Positions 26,301 to 37,155 of a stretch of DNA of 64,000 nt are shown piece by piece. The position numbers and the translations under genes are program-made. The stretch's first letter is position 1. Each line of letters starts with the position of its first letter. Under the pieces are notes generated by a model that saw only the letters and a list, made by a program, of their open reading frames with translations, did no database searches and had not been told where the DNA came from. This stretch comes from Bacillota bacterium (lineage in GTDB: Bacteria; Bacillota; Clostridia; Lachnospirales; Lachnospiraceae). Location: NCBI GenBank assembly GCA_023442465.1, contig JAEZZQ010000030.1:1-64000 (forward strand), read 5' to 3'.

Positions 26301-28487
26301 ATGAAGATAAGCATAGAAAATAAGGAAAAGGCGGAGCTTTTGTTAAAGCAGCTTACGCTGGATGAAAAAATAGGAATGATTCATGGAGACGGGCTGTTTC
26401 GGACGAAAGGGGTAGAGCGGCTGGGGATACCGCCGCTTTACATGTCGGATGGGCCTATGGGAGTTAGGGCAGAGTGGAAAAATAATGCGTGGATTCCCAT
26501 AGGACATTCTCAGGATGCCTGCTCTTATTTGCCCAGTAACTCGGCAATCGCGGCTACCTGGAACAAGGAGCTGGCATATGAATGCGGCAGTGTGTTAGGG
26601 GCAGAGGCCAGGGGCAGAGGGAAGGATATTATTCTGGCTCCCGGTATTAACATTAAGAGAAGTCCGTTAAACGGCAGAAATTTTGAATATATGAGCGAGG
26701 ACCCTTACCTGACCGCGAAGCAGTGCGTGGAGGTGATTAAGGGGATTCAGGAGCATGACGTGGCGGCATGTGTGAAGCATTTTGCCATGAACAGTCAGGA
26801 AACCGAGCGGTTGTGGGTGGATGTAGAGGTAGAGGAGAGAGCACTTCGCGAAATTTATCTCCCGGCTTTTCGGGCGGCGGTGGATGAGGGTAATTCCTAT
26901 TCCCTGATGGGAGCCTACAATTTGATACGCGGGCAGCACTGTTGCGAAAGCAAGCTGCTTTTGAACGAAATATTGAGGAAAGAATGGGGCTACGAAGGAT
27001 TGGTGGTTTCTGACTGGGGCGCAGTTCATAAGACGAAAGCGGCAGCGGAAAGCGGTCTGGATGTTGAGATGTCCGTAACAAGCAATTTTGATGAATATTT
27101 TATGGCACGGCCCTTGAAGAAGGCCGTAGAGGACGGAGAGATAAGCGAAGAGCTCGTGGATGAGAAGATTCGCCATGTCCTTTGGCTGATGTTGGAGCTC
27201 CATATGTTTGATGTGGATAAAAAGGAAGGAAAGACGGTAAAATGTGAAAGGAAGCGAGGCTGCTATAATACTCCCGAGCATAGGGGAAAAGCGTTAGAGG
27301 CAGCTCGGGAATCGATTATTCTATTAAAAAATGAGGGTAATCTGCTTCCTCTTAAAAAAGAAAAAATTGACAGACTGCTCCTTATTGGAGCGAATGCAGA
27401 CCGAATTCACTCAAACGGCGGGGGAAGCGCAGAAATAAAAGCGCTTTATGAGATCACACCTTATATGGGACTGTCGAACCAGCTGGGCGGAAACTGTGAG
27501 ATCAAATATATAGAAGGATATTTTGAGGAAAAGAAAATACAAAGCGAGGAAAACTGGCAGGAAAGCAGCCTCGAGGCGGACGGCGGAAGAAAACGCACCG
27601 AGGATAAAGAAAGCGAAGCCGTTTTGAAGAAACGAAAAGAGCTGCTTGAGGAAGCCGTGAAATACGCAGAGGAATACGAGCACGTTATTTTCGTGGGAGG
27701 GCTGAATCACGAATATGACGTGGAGGGACAAGACAGAGGCGATATGAAGCTTCCTTATGGGCAGGATGAGGTGATGGAGGCAGTTCTTGAGGTGAATCCG
27801 AATACAGTTATAGTGATGATTGCAGGCTCCCCGATAGAAATGAGCAGGTGGGAGAAAAAGGCGAAAGCTATCGTACTTGGCTTTTATGCGGGAATGGAGG
27901 GCGGCAGCGCCCTGGCAGAAGTACTGTTGGGGGAAGTTAACCCTTCGGGCAAGCTGCCGGAAAGCTTTCCTTTTACCCATGAGGATTGCAGTGCCCATAA
28001 GATAGGAGATTTTGCGAAGAAGGATTTGCTTCATTATAAAGAAGGAATCTACGTGGGATATCGTTATTATGAGAAGAACATGATACCGGTGCAGTATAGT
28101 TTCGGTCATGGTCTTTCCTATACTGAATTCCGATATGGTAACATGAAAGCCTGGAAGAAGACTGACGGGCCGGGCTGGCGGGTAGAGGTAAGCTGTGATG
28201 TTAAAAATACCGGAGAAAAAAAAGGAAAGGAAATTGTACAGCTTTATATCAAGGATAAAATAAATCAGGTGGATAAGCCGGTAAAAGAGCTTAAGGGTTA
28301 TGAAAAAATAGAACTGGAAGCGGGTGAAACGGGCAGAGTGAGCTTTTACCTGAGCGAGGAAGATTTTTCCTATTATGACGAGAAGGCGAAGAGATTCAAA
28401 GCGATTTCCGGGAACTATGAGCTGATTCTCGCGGCTTCCCTTACGGACGAGCGCTTGAAACAGGAGATAGAGCTTTCATTTTCATAA
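26301..28487 (+). CDS. Beta-glucosidase-like enzyme, glycoside hydrolase family 3
   Basis: 728 residues. The order is the GH3 N-domain (MSDGPMGVRAEW, CVKHFAMNSQE, nucleophile Asp238 in LVVSDWGAVH), the GH3 C-domain (IILLKNEGNLLPLKK, GLNHEYDVEGQDRGDMKLPYGQ) and a fibronectin-III-like domain (DVKNTGEKKGKEIVQLYIKD). There is no signal peptide and no PA14 insert. A charged stretch at about 420-450 is a lineage insertion. The expected role is trimming beta-1,4-glucose from the xyloglucan backbone, alternating with the GH31 enzyme. GAAGGAG precedes the start. Beta-xylosidase activity cannot be excluded. Confidence 0.93.
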   Translation: MKISIENKEKAELLLKQLTLDEKIGMIHGDGLFRTKGVERLGIPPLYMSDGPMGVRAEWKNNAWIPIGHSQDACSYLPSNSAIAATWNKELAYECGSVLGAEARGRGKDIILAPGINIKRSPLNGRNFEYMSEDPYLTAKQCVEVIKGIQEHDVAACVKHFAMNSQETERLWVDVEVEERALREIYLPAFRAAVDEGNSYSLMGAYNLIRGQHCCESKLLLNEILRKEWGYEGLVVSDWGAVHKTKAAAESGLDVEMSVTSNFDEYFMARPLKKAVEDGEISEELVDEKIRHVLWLMLELHMFDVDKKEGKTVKCERKRGCYNTPEHRGKALEAARESIILLKNEGNLLPLKKEKIDRLLLIGANADRIHSNGGGSAEIKALYEITPYMGLSNQLGGNCEIKYIEGYFEEKKIQSEENWQESSLEADGGRKRTEDKESEAVLKKRKELLEEAVKYAEEYEHVIFVGGLNHEYDVEGQDRGDMKLPYGQDEVMEAVLEVNPNTVIVMIAGSPIEMSRWEKKAKAIVLGFYAGMEGGSALAEVLLGEVNPSGKLPESFPFTHEDCSAHKIGDFAKKDLLHYKEGIYVGYRYYEKNMIPVQYSFGHGLSYTEFRYGNMKAWKKTDGPGWRVEVSCDVKNTGEKKGKEIVQLYIKDKINQVDKPVKELKGYEKIELEAGETGRVSFYLSEEDFSYYDEKAKRFKAISGNYELILAASLTDERLKQEIELSFS

Positions 28488-28684
28488 AATAGCAAAACAG
28501 AAAAAATTCGTGAAATTTATTCTCTTTTATGTGCTCATTTTAATGATAAAACTTAAAAAAATGAAGATTTATAAAAACAAGATTAAAAACTGACAAAGAT
28601 GGTGGCCTGTATTTCAGTGAAAATTAATAAAATTTAACAAAGTTAAGAAAATGTTAAGAGATTGAAGCAGAACATACCTAATAA

Positions 28685-28713
28685 TTGACAAAGCAAAAAG
28701 AGCGTAATAGAAT
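28685..28713 (+). promoter_or_regulatory. Promoter of the ATP synthase operon
   Basis: -35 TTGACA (28685-28690), exact 17-bp spacer, -10 TAGAAT (28708-28713). A TATAAT at 28792-28797 is a weaker alternative because no -35 box fits it. The 376-base gap before atpB holds nothing else I can identify. Confidence 0.65.
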
Positions 28714-28863
28714 GACATCAATTACACAAAAAAAGACAGTAAATGACATTTAATTTCGTACAAATTGTAGCGATTACCTTCCCTGTTGTGTTATAATAAA
28801 TGAAAAAACGGTAACCGTATATCGAGGGGGAAGAATGTACGGAGAAGAAAGGATGTGAGGAGC

Positions 28864-29553
28864 ATGGATGCTTTCGTTGAGTCCTTACTGGAAGAACTGA
28901 ATTGTGAGGTCGTATTTACGATTCCTCTTTTCGGTGGAATTCCCGTTATGGAGTCAGTGGTGGTCACTTGGATAGTTATGGCAGTTTTGACGCTGACTTC
29001 GATTATACTTGTGCGGAACCTGAAGGTGGAAAATGTAGGACGAAAGCAATTGATGTTGGAGACGGCCATCGGAGGTTTGTATGATTTTTTTGAGGGGTGT
29101 GTTGGACACCATGGGAGAAAGTACATTCCGTATCTAATCACTGCGGCGCTGTACATCGGTATGGCAAACTTAATAGGACTGTTCGGTTTTAAACCTCCAA
29201 CAAAGGATTTGAATGTAACAATCGCATTGGCTCTCATAAGCATTATGCTGATTGAGATATCGGGTTTGAGACAAAAAGGATTTAAGGGTTTTTTAAAAAG
29301 CTTTGCTCAGCCGATCGCGATAATGCTTCCTATCAATATTTTGGAAATATTTATTCGGCCATTGTCCCTTTGCATGCGACTTTTCGGTAACGTGCTGGGA
29401 TCTTTCGTAGTAATGGAACTGATCAAACTGCTCATACCTGCTGTTGTGCCAGTTGCTTTCAGTTTGTATTTCGATATTTTCGACGGTTTGATTCAGGCGT
29501 ATGTTTTCGTATTTTTGACTTCTTTGTTTGTTGGAGAAGCTTTAGAGGATTAA
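28864..29553 (+). CDS. atpB: F1Fo ATP synthase subunit a
   Basis: 229 residues from ATG 28864; an in-frame GTG at 28855 is a possible alternative start. It is the membrane stator subunit with five to six helices, carrying the proton half-channels. The essential Arg lies in SLCMRLFGNVLG, and the C-terminal FDGLIQAYVFVFLTSLFVGEA motif is typical. It is first gene of the canonical order atpB-E-F-H-A-G-D-C; no atpI-like gene lies upstream. The promoter is about 150 bases upstream. Confidence 0.96.
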   Translation: MDAFVESLLEELNCEVVFTIPLFGGIPVMESVVVTWIVMAVLTLTSIILVRNLKVENVGRKQLMLETAIGGLYDFFEGCVGHHGRKYIPYLITAALYIGMANLIGLFGFKPPTKDLNVTIALALISIMLIEISGLRQKGFKGFLKSFAQPIAIMLPINILEIFIRPLSLCMRLFGNVLGSFVVMELIKLLIPAVVPVAFSLYFDIFDGLIQAYVFVFLTSLFVGEALED

Positions 29554-29592
29554 TAAAAAAATAAAATTTCGGAGAGAAAAGGAGTATTTATT

Positions 29593-29823
29593 ATGGATTC
29601 AACATTATTAGTTGCTATTGGAGCAGCAATTGCAGTTCTTACAGGTATTGGTGCAGGTCTTGGTATCAGTCTTGCAACCGGAAAAGCAGCGGATGCTATC
29701 GCAAGACAGCCTGAGGCAGACGGCAAGATCAGAACCACTTTGCTCATCGGTTGTGCACTTGCGGAAGCAACAGCTATTTACGGCTTCGTTATCGCTTTGC
29801 TGATTGTTTTGTTATTGAAATAA
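29593..29823 (+). CDS. atpE: F1Fo ATP synthase subunit c
   Basis: 76 residues, a two-helix hairpin with the polar loop ARQPEADGK and ion-carrying Glu58 ([10 protein letters not shown]). Positions that are Gln and Ser in sodium-binding c-rings are Ile (GLGIS) and Ala (EAT) here, so proton coupling is more likely than sodium coupling (inference from family knowledge). AAGGAG lies upstream. A tandem hairpin repeat lies directly downstream, before atpF. Confidence 0.97.
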   Translation: MDSTLLVAIGAAIAVLTGIGAGLGISLATGKAADAIARQPEADGKIRTTLLIGCALAEATAIYGFVIALLIVLLLK

Positions 29824-29845
29824 GTTTAATGTCTGGAGCGTTTCC

Positions 29846-29886
29846 AGATGAGTGTTTTTTACTCAGATGAGTGTTCTTTACTCATT
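29846..29886. repeat. Tandem short hairpin repeat (copy 2 of family 2) between atpE and atpF
   Basis: Two consecutive units are CAGATGAGTGTTTTTTACT (29846-29864) and CAGATGAGTGTTCTTTACT (29865-29883), followed by CATT. They match the double unit at 11262-11304. Each forms a GAGT/ACTC stem-loop. They fill the gap between the c and b subunit genes. Confidence 0.75.
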
Positions 29887-29910
29887 AATATGAGAAAGGC
29901 GGAAGGCAAT

Positions 29911-30360
29911 ATGCTGAATATAAGCTTCTGGAATATTATATTTACCATTGTAAATGTGCTTGTATTATACTGGCTTATGAAAAAGTTTCTGGTGAAACCC
30001 GTAATGGGAATTATCGAAAAACGTGAGCAGTTGATTCAAGGACAATTAAGCGATGCGAGAAAAAATCAAGAGCATGCTTTAGAATTAAAAGAACAGTACG
30101 AAGCAAAGATGGAAACGGCGGAAAAAGAAGCTGAAGAAATTGTGTTGCAGGCAAAGGAGCAGGCTCTGAGTGAAAAGGTTCTGATCATGGAAGAAGCCAA
30201 GTCAGAATCCGACAGGCTCATGGAAAGAGCGAAGAAAGAAATCGTGGGTGAGCAGGAGAGAGCAAGACGGGAAGCAGAAAGCCAGATTGCCGGCCTTGCT
30301 TTGTTGGCAGCCAGAAAAATATTAAAGTCGGGTGAGATAAATGACGCAAACAGCCAATAA
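29911..30360 (+). CDS. atpF: F1Fo ATP synthase subunit b
   Basis: 149 residues from ATG 29911, which has GGCGGAAGG just upstream. An in-frame ATG at 29848 lies inside the hairpin repeat and would add an atypical tail, so I reject it. One N-terminal membrane helix (FWNIIFTIVNVLVLYWLMKKFLV) is followed by a long charged coiled coil, the peripheral stalk linking the membrane ring to F1. Its end overlaps the atpH start by 20 bases. Confidence 0.95.
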   Translation: MLNISFWNIIFTIVNVLVLYWLMKKFLVKPVMGIIEKREQLIQGQLSDARKNQEHALELKEQYEAKMETAEKEAEEIVLQAKEQALSEKVLIMEEAKSESDRLMERAKKEIVGEQERARREAESQIAGLALLAARKILKSGEINDANSQ

Positions 30361-30844
30361 TTATGGAAAAGCGTTGTACGAGCTTTCCATACGGAAAGAA
30401 GAGGTAGAGCAGGCGGCGAAATTATTTGAAGAAGAGCCGAAGCTGCTTAATATCCTGCAGAACCCTACCGTTTTACGGAAAACGAAATATGCGGTAATCG
30501 ATCGGATTTTTGATGGGAAAATGTCCGCGTTTTTAAAGCTTTTATGTAAATATGGACGGATTGGTCAACTTACGGACGCATTTATTGCCTATCGCGAGTA
30601 TTATGAGAAGCAGCATGGAATCTTGCATGGACAAGTGTATTATGTAAATCCTCTCGAGAAAACGGAGAAAGAACGGATAGTACAATTTCTGAAAGAGAAG
30701 TTTTCGTGTGAAGAAGTACTGTTAGAGGAAGAGAAAAACGAATCTCTTCTTGGCGGCTATCTGTTGAAAGCAGGCGGGATAGAATTTGACTTTAGTTATG
30801 AAGGCCGTCTGCATCAATTGGAGAAAAAATTAATTGGGAGGTGA
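30341..30844 (+). CDS. atpH: F1Fo ATP synthase subunit delta
   Basis: 167 residues, OSCP/delta family: N-terminal helical bundle ([19 protein letters not shown]) and the C-terminal [27 protein letters not shown] motif. It connects the b stalk to the top of F1. It overlaps atpF at its 5' end, and its TGA lies in the ribosome site of atpA, so the genes are tightly coupled. Confidence 0.95.
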   Translation: MTQTANNYGKALYELSIRKEEVEQAAKLFEEEPKLLNILQNPTVLRKTKYAVIDRIFDGKMSAFLKLLCKYGRIGQLTDAFIAYREYYEKQHGILHGQVYYVNPLEKTEKERIVQFLKEKFSCEEVLLEEEKNESLLGGYLLKAGGIEFDFSYEGRLHQLEKKLIGR

Positions 30845-30849
30845 ACGCT

Positions 30850-32352
30850 GTGAGTGCAATCAGTGCAGCAGACATTATTTCCATCTTAAAAACAGAGGTA
30901 GAAAATTATAACTGGGATGCCGGAGAGCAGGAAGTTGGTTCTGTTATTTGGGTAGGAGATGGAATTGCTACGATATATGGCATCGACCATGCTATGTATG
31001 GTGAGATTGTAGTATTTGATAACGGTGTCAAGGGTATGGTACAGGACATTCGAAGAAATGAAATCGGATGTATTCTCTTTGGCAGCGATATTGGAATAAA
31101 AGAAGGTACCAAAGTAACGAGAACGAAGAAAAAAGCAGGTATCCCTGTAGGGGAAGGCTATATCGGAAGAATTATCAATGCACTGGGTGAACCGGTGGAT
31201 GGAAAGGGAGAGATTCCCGCCAAGGATTACAGACCGATAGAAGAAGAGGCCCCGGGGATTATACAGCGTAGATCCGTAAATACTCCTTTGGAGACGGGAA
31301 TCTTATCCATTGACTCCATGTTCCCCATTGGACGCGGACAGAGAGAGTTGATTATCGGAGACAGGCAGACAGGAAAGACTGCCATTGCTGTGGATACGAT
31401 TATCAACCAAAAAGGAAAAGGCGTTATCTGCATTTATGTGGCTATCGGACAAAAGGCATCCAGCGTGGCAAAATTGGTTTCCACTCTGGAACATCACGGT
31501 GCTTTGGATTATACGATCGTGCTCGTGTCTACAGCCAGTGAACCGGCTTCATTGCAGTATATCGCACCTTATGCTGGAACGGCGCTGGGCGAGTATTTTA
31601 TGTATCAGGGAAAAGACGTGCTTATGGTTTATGATGATTTATCCAAGCATGCGGTGGCATATCGTGCACTGTCTCTTTTGCTGGAGCGTCCGCCCGGACG
31701 TGAGGCATACCCGGGTGACGTATTCTATCTTCACTCCAGATTATTGGAGCGTTCCAGCCGTTTGAACGATGAATTGGGAGGCGGTTCCATCACGGCTCTT
31801 CCTATCGTAGAGACACAGGCAGGCGACGTATCCTCCTATATTCCTACGAATGTTATTTCCATTACCGACGGACAGATTTTTTTGGAAAGCGACTTGTTCT
31901 TTGCCGGTATGAGACCGGCGGTCAACGTAGGCTTGTCCGTATCCCGTGTAGGTGGTGCGGCACAGACGAAGGCTATGAAAAAGGCTTCAGGAAGTATCCG
32001 TATCGATTTGGCACAGTATAGGGAAATGGAAGTATTTACCCAGTTCAGTTCTGATTTGGACGATAACACGAAGCAGCAGCTTCAGCATGGTAAGGTGCTG
32101 ATGGAGCTGTTGAAGCAGCCTTTGGCGCATCCGCTCTCCCTGCATGAGCAGGTAATGACGCTTTGCCTGGCGAACAACCGTGTTTTCGATTCGGTAGAGG
32201 TGAAGAAGGTAAAGGAATACCAGAAGGGAATACTGGAATTCATAGATAGAAAGTATCCTAAGATTGGATTCGAAATCGAGGAGAAAAAGGCTTTGACAGA
32301 TGAGTTGGTAGAGCAGATTATCGAGGCGGCCAAGGAATATAAGAGCAGGTGA
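30850..32352 (+). CDS. atpA: F1Fo ATP synthase subunit alpha
   Basis: 500 residues from GTG 30850, which has GGGAGGTG at the right distance; the GTG at 30841 is inside that ribosome site. The nucleotide-binding P-loop is GDRQTGKTA, and the ATP-synthase alpha/beta signature [21 protein letters not shown] is present. The beta-barrel N-terminus and helical C-terminus are complete. It is the non-catalytic F1 subunit. Confidence 0.97.
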   Translation: MSAISAADIISILKTEVENYNWDAGEQEVGSVIWVGDGIATIYGIDHAMYGEIVVFDNGVKGMVQDIRRNEIGCILFGSDIGIKEGTKVTRTKKKAGIPVGEGYIGRIINALGEPVDGKGEIPAKDYRPIEEEAPGIIQRRSVNTPLETGILSIDSMFPIGRGQRELIIGDRQTGKTAIAVDTIINQKGKGVICIYVAIGQKASSVAKLVSTLEHHGALDYTIVLVSTASEPASLQYIAPYAGTALGEYFMYQGKDVLMVYDDLSKHAVAYRALSLLLERPPGREAYPGDVFYLHSRLLERSSRLNDELGGGSITALPIVETQAGDVSSYIPTNVISITDGQIFLESDLFFAGMRPAVNVGLSVSRVGGAAQTKAMKKASGSIRIDLAQYREMEVFTQFSSDLDDNTKQQLQHGKVLMELLKQPLAHPLSLHEQVMTLCLANNRVFDSVEVKKVKEYQKGILEFIDRKYPKIGFEIEEKKALTDELVEQIIEAAKEYKSR

Positions 32353-32358
32353 TAGCGT

Positions 32359-33252
32359 ATGGCAAGTATAAAAGAAATCCAAGTCAGGAAGAAGAGTATA
32401 CAAGACACGATGAAGATTACCAATGCTATGTATATGATTTCTTCTTCAAAGCTTAAAAAAGCCAAGAAGAATCTGGAAGCGACGGAGCCTTATTTCTACA
32501 CGCTGCAAAATACTATGAGCCAGATACTCCGTCACATTCCGGATATGAAGAACATTTACTTCGACCAGCATGAGGAGAAGGAACCGGAAGAAAAAAGGAT
32601 TGGATATATTGTAATAACTGCCGATAAAGGTTTGGTAGGAGCTTACAACCACAATATCCTGAAATTGGCGGAAGAACAGCTGCAAAACTGTGCGAATCCG
32701 GTATTGTTCGTCTTGGGAGAAGTAGGGCGTCAGTATTTTAAACGTAAGAAAATCAATATTGAAGAGGAATTCCAGTATACTGTTCAGAACCCTACGCTCG
32801 GAAGGGCAAGAAAAATTGCCGAAACCGTACTGGAGATGTACAGAGAGGGCAGGCTGGATGAGGTCCACATCATCTATACGAAGATGGCGAATTTCATGCA
32901 GGCGGAAGCCGAGACGGTGAAGCTGCTTCCTCTAAAGAAATCGGATTTCTATATAAATCCTCTGGTTGATATGCACATGGAGGAATTGGCGATGAAACCG
33001 GACGCTTGTACAGTGGTGAACCATATCGCAGCAGATTATTTTGTGGGCTTTGTTTACGGAGCGCTGGTAGAGTCTTTCTGCAGCGAGCAGAATTCCCGAA
33101 TGATGGCGATGGAAGCTGCCGTGGACAATGCGGAGGAAATGTTATGGGAACTCGATATCATGTATAATAGAGCAAGGCAGGCGGTGATTACACAGCAGAT
33201 CACTGAAGTAATCAGCGGTGCGAAAGCCCAGAAGAAAAAGAAGTTAAGTTAG
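32359..33252 (+). CDS. atpG: F1Fo ATP synthase subunit gamma
   Basis: 297 residues. It has the two terminal coiled-coil helices of the rotor (N-terminal IKEIQVRKKSIQDTMKITNAMYMISSSKLKKA, C-terminal EEMLWELDIMYNRARQAVITQQITEVISGA) and the central Rossmann-like part (ITADKGLVGAYNHNILKLA). It sits six bases after atpA and 12 before atpD. Confidence 0.97.
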   Translation: MASIKEIQVRKKSIQDTMKITNAMYMISSSKLKKAKKNLEATEPYFYTLQNTMSQILRHIPDMKNIYFDQHEEKEPEEKRIGYIVITADKGLVGAYNHNILKLAEEQLQNCANPVLFVLGEVGRQYFKRKKINIEEEFQYTVQNPTLGRARKIAETVLEMYREGRLDEVHIIYTKMANFMQAEAETVKLLPLKKSDFYINPLVDMHMEELAMKPDACTVVNHIAADYFVGFVYGALVESFCSEQNSRMMAMEAAVDNAEEMLWELDIMYNRARQAVITQQITEVISGAKAQKKKKLS

Positions 33253-34653
<1,401 letters not shown>

Positions 34654-34672
34654 ATAAGAGAGAGGTGTTGAT

Positions 34673-35080
34673 ATGGAGACATATAGTTTAAAAGTAATGG
34701 CGGCGGATAAGACCTTTTTTGATGGCCGCTGCACATCTCTTATTATCCCTTCCTTTGACGGTCTGGTAGGAATTCTGGCACACCATGAGAATATGGTAAT
34801 TGCCGTAAAAGAAGGAGAAATCCAGATTAAGCTTGAGGATGGGAGTGAAATAGAAGCCTTGGTGGGTATCGGTTTTTTTGAAATAATGAATAACCGCGCC
34901 ACTCTTCTCGTACAGACGGTGGAGAGACCGGAAGAAATCGATGTCGCGAGAGCCAGAGAGGCGGAGGAGAGAGCGATGGAGCAGCTGCGCCAGAAGCAGA
35001 GCCTTCGCGAATATTACTACACACAAGCAGCGCTGTCCAGAGCTATGAGCAGGTTGAAGACAGCGAGCAAACACAAATAA
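34673..35080 (+). CDS. atpC: F1Fo ATP synthase subunit epsilon
   Basis: 135 residues. The N-terminal beta-sandwich (FFDGRCTSLIIPSFDGLVGILAHHENMVIAVKEGEIQI) and the C-terminal helical hairpin (AREAEERAMEQLRQKQS..) are of usual length. It is the rotor subunit and autoinhibitor. It is last gene of the operon and is followed by a terminator. Confidence 0.95.
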   Translation: METYSLKVMAADKTFFDGRCTSLIIPSFDGLVGILAHHENMVIAVKEGEIQIKLEDGSEIEALVGIGFFEIMNNRATLLVQTVERPEEIDVARAREAEERAMEQLRQKQSLREYYYTQAALSRAMSRLKTASKHK

Positions 35081-35103
35081 CAGATATAAATTGAAATACA
35101 ATA

Positions 35104-35155
35104 GGGAAGGCACCAAAGTACGATATGAATTCGTGCTGCGGCGGCTTCCTTTTTT
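35104..35155 (+). terminator. Terminator of the ATP synthase operon
   Basis: GGAAG..CTTCC outer arms and inner AGTACGA / TCGTGCT arms form a long hairpin, followed by a run of seven Ts. Confidence 0.8.
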
Positions 35156-35325
35156 AGTAAATAGGAAAGAAAAAAAATATTGACATATAAAAGCAGATGT
35201 GTAAAAATTGTTTATAAGTGAACTGTTCTTTTCCAAACTGTTTATAATAAAACAATTCGTTTGAGAGCAGTTCGCCCGTTGTCGGCAAAAAAATTTTTGG
35301 GCGGTCATCATGAGAGGAAATAATT

Positions 35326-35763
35326 GTGAATAACGATTTTGAGACGTTGTTAAACGGTCAGCAGTTTAAGAAGCTTTATGAGAAAATGAGCAACCTCATT
35401 ACGGAAAAGTACGGATTGCACAAGATAGAAATAGAAATCCTGCTTTTTCTGCGAAACGGAAGATTTGATACGGCGAGGGATATCGCGGAGAATAAGTTTT
35501 TTTCCAAGGCTCATATTTCTCACGCCATCGAGCATTTGACTGAATGCGGCTATTTGACGGGAAAGGCGGATGAACAGGACAGAAGATGCATTCATCTGGA
35601 ACTTACGAAGGATGCGGAGCCGGTCTGCGAAGAACTGGAGAAATTGAGGAAAGGCCTTGCAGACATTATTTATAAGGATGTCACAGAGGAAGAAAAGAGG
35701 GTGATGTTACAGGTAGGAAAGAAAATTGCACACAATATTAACAAGGAACTGGGAACTTTTTAA
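35326..35763 (+). CDS. MarR-family transcriptional regulator
   Basis: 145 residues from GTG 35326 with GAGAGGAAA upstream. It has a winged helix-turn-helix: DTARDIAENKFFSKAHISHAIEHLTECGYLTGKADEQDRRCIHLELT at about residues 46-92. It lies 22 bases upstream of the citrate synthase gene in the same direction and may regulate it or simply be co-transcribed. The ligand is unknown. Confidence 0.88.
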   Translation: MNNDFETLLNGQQFKKLYEKMSNLITEKYGLHKIEIEILLFLRNGRFDTARDIAENKFFSKAHISHAIEHLTECGYLTGKADEQDRRCIHLELTKDAEPVCEELEKLRKGLADIIYKDVTEEEKRVMLQVGKKIAHNINKELGTF

Positions 35764-35785
35764 GAAATAGAAAAGGAGAAGAACT

Positions 35786-37150
35786 ATGAGAATTAGCAAG
35801 AAAGAGCAACTAGATAATTATACCGCCAAATACAGCAAGGTCTGTATTGAAAATGGTAATATAGATAACACCTTGTTCGACGAGTACGGCGTGAAACGAG
35901 GATTGAGGGATAAAAATGGTGAAGGCGTTCTTGCAGGTCTCACAAATATTTCTTTGATAAAATCTCAGGAAATCGTAGATGGAAAAAGGATGCCCTGCGA
36001 AGGGCGGCTGTTGTATCGAGGCTACGATATCATCGAATTAGTAAAGGGCTTTGAACATACCAAAAGATATGGTTTTGAGGAAATTGCTTATCTCCTTTTG
36101 TTCGGAAGCCTTCCGAACGAGGTACAGCTTAACGAATTCAAGGAGAACCTGTCACTGATGTGTACCTTACCGACGAATTTTACGAGAGATGTCATTATGA
36201 AAGCCTCGAGCAAGGATATTATGAATTCGTTGACTAAGAGTGTGCTGGCACTGGCTTCTTATGATAAGCAGGCTTCGGATTTAAGCATTGAGAACGTACT
36301 TCGTCAGAGCATGAGCCTGATCAGTGTTTTCCCTATGCTTTCCGTTTATGGGTATCATGCGTATAACCATTACGAATGTGACGAAAGCTTTTATATACAT
36401 AGGCCTGATGCGAATTTATCTACGGCTGAGAACATATTAAGAATGCTGCGTCCGGATAAGAAATACAGTGAATTGGAGGCGCGGGTTCTGGATATCGCGC
36501 TTGTTCTCCATATGGAACACGGTGGCGGCAATAACTCCACCTTTACAACAAGAGTGGTCACCTCCTCCGGCTCCGACACCTATTCTGTAATAGCGGCGGC
36601 GCTATCCTCTCTGAAGGGGCCTAAGCATGGCGGAGCGAACATCAAGGTAGTGGAGATGATGGCAAACATCAAGAAAAACGTTAAGGACTTGGATGATGAA
36701 GAGGCGGTGAAGGATTACCTTGCCCGCATGCTGAACAAAGAGGTGTTCGATAAGAGCGGCCTGATTTATGGTATGGGGCATGCGGTATACTCCATTTCAG
36801 ATCCGAGAGCAACCATATTCAAGGGCTTTGTAGAAAGACTTGCAGCGGATAAGAAGAGAGAGGAAGATTTCAAACTTTACTCCATGATAGAGCGCCTTGC
36901 GCCGGAGGTAATCGGCGAAAAGCGCAATATTTACAAGGGAGTAAGCGCCAACGTGGACTTCTACAGCGGCTTTGTATATAGCATGCTGGATATTCCTTTG
37001 GAATTGTACACCCCTATATTCGCTATGGCGAGAATTGTAGGCTGGAGCGCACATCGTCTGGAAGAGCTTATCAATGTGGATAAAATTATCCGTCCCGCTT
37101 ACAAGACCGTTATGACGGAAAAAACATATATGGATATCGATGAAAGATAA
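35786..37150 (+). CDS. gltA: Citrate synthase
   Basis: 454 residues. Catalytic residues are His281 (GPKHGGAN), His332 (GMGHAVY) and Asp391 (ANVDFYSG). EHGGGNNSTFTTRV and FAMARIVGWSAHRLEE are conserved blocks. It condenses acetyl-CoA and oxaloacetate, here probably for glutamate synthesis through a partial TCA branch. AAAAGGAG precedes the ATG. It ends five bases before the convergent GH18 gene. Confidence 0.96.
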   Translation: MRISKKEQLDNYTAKYSKVCIENGNIDNTLFDEYGVKRGLRDKNGEGVLAGLTNISLIKSQEIVDGKRMPCEGRLLYRGYDIIELVKGFEHTKRYGFEEIAYLLLFGSLPNEVQLNEFKENLSLMCTLPTNFTRDVIMKASSKDIMNSLTKSVLALASYDKQASDLSIENVLRQSMSLISVFPMLSVYGYHAYNHYECDESFYIHRPDANLSTAENILRMLRPDKKYSELEARVLDIALVLHMEHGGGNNSTFTTRVVTSSGSDTYSVIAAALSSLKGPKHGGANIKVVEMMANIKKNVKDLDDEEAVKDYLARMLNKEVFDKSGLIYGMGHAVYSISDPRATIFKGFVERLAADKKREEDFKLYSMIERLAPEVIGEKRNIYKGVSANVDFYSGFVYSMLDIPLELYTPIFAMARIVGWSAHRLEELINVDKIIRPAYKTVMTEKTYMDIDER

Positions 37151-37155
37151 AACGG

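Noticed and set aside
29848..29910. Longer N-terminus for ATP synthase subunit b
   Set aside because: The start lies inside the hairpin repeat, and the extension lacks family similarity; ATG 29911 has a strong ribosome site.
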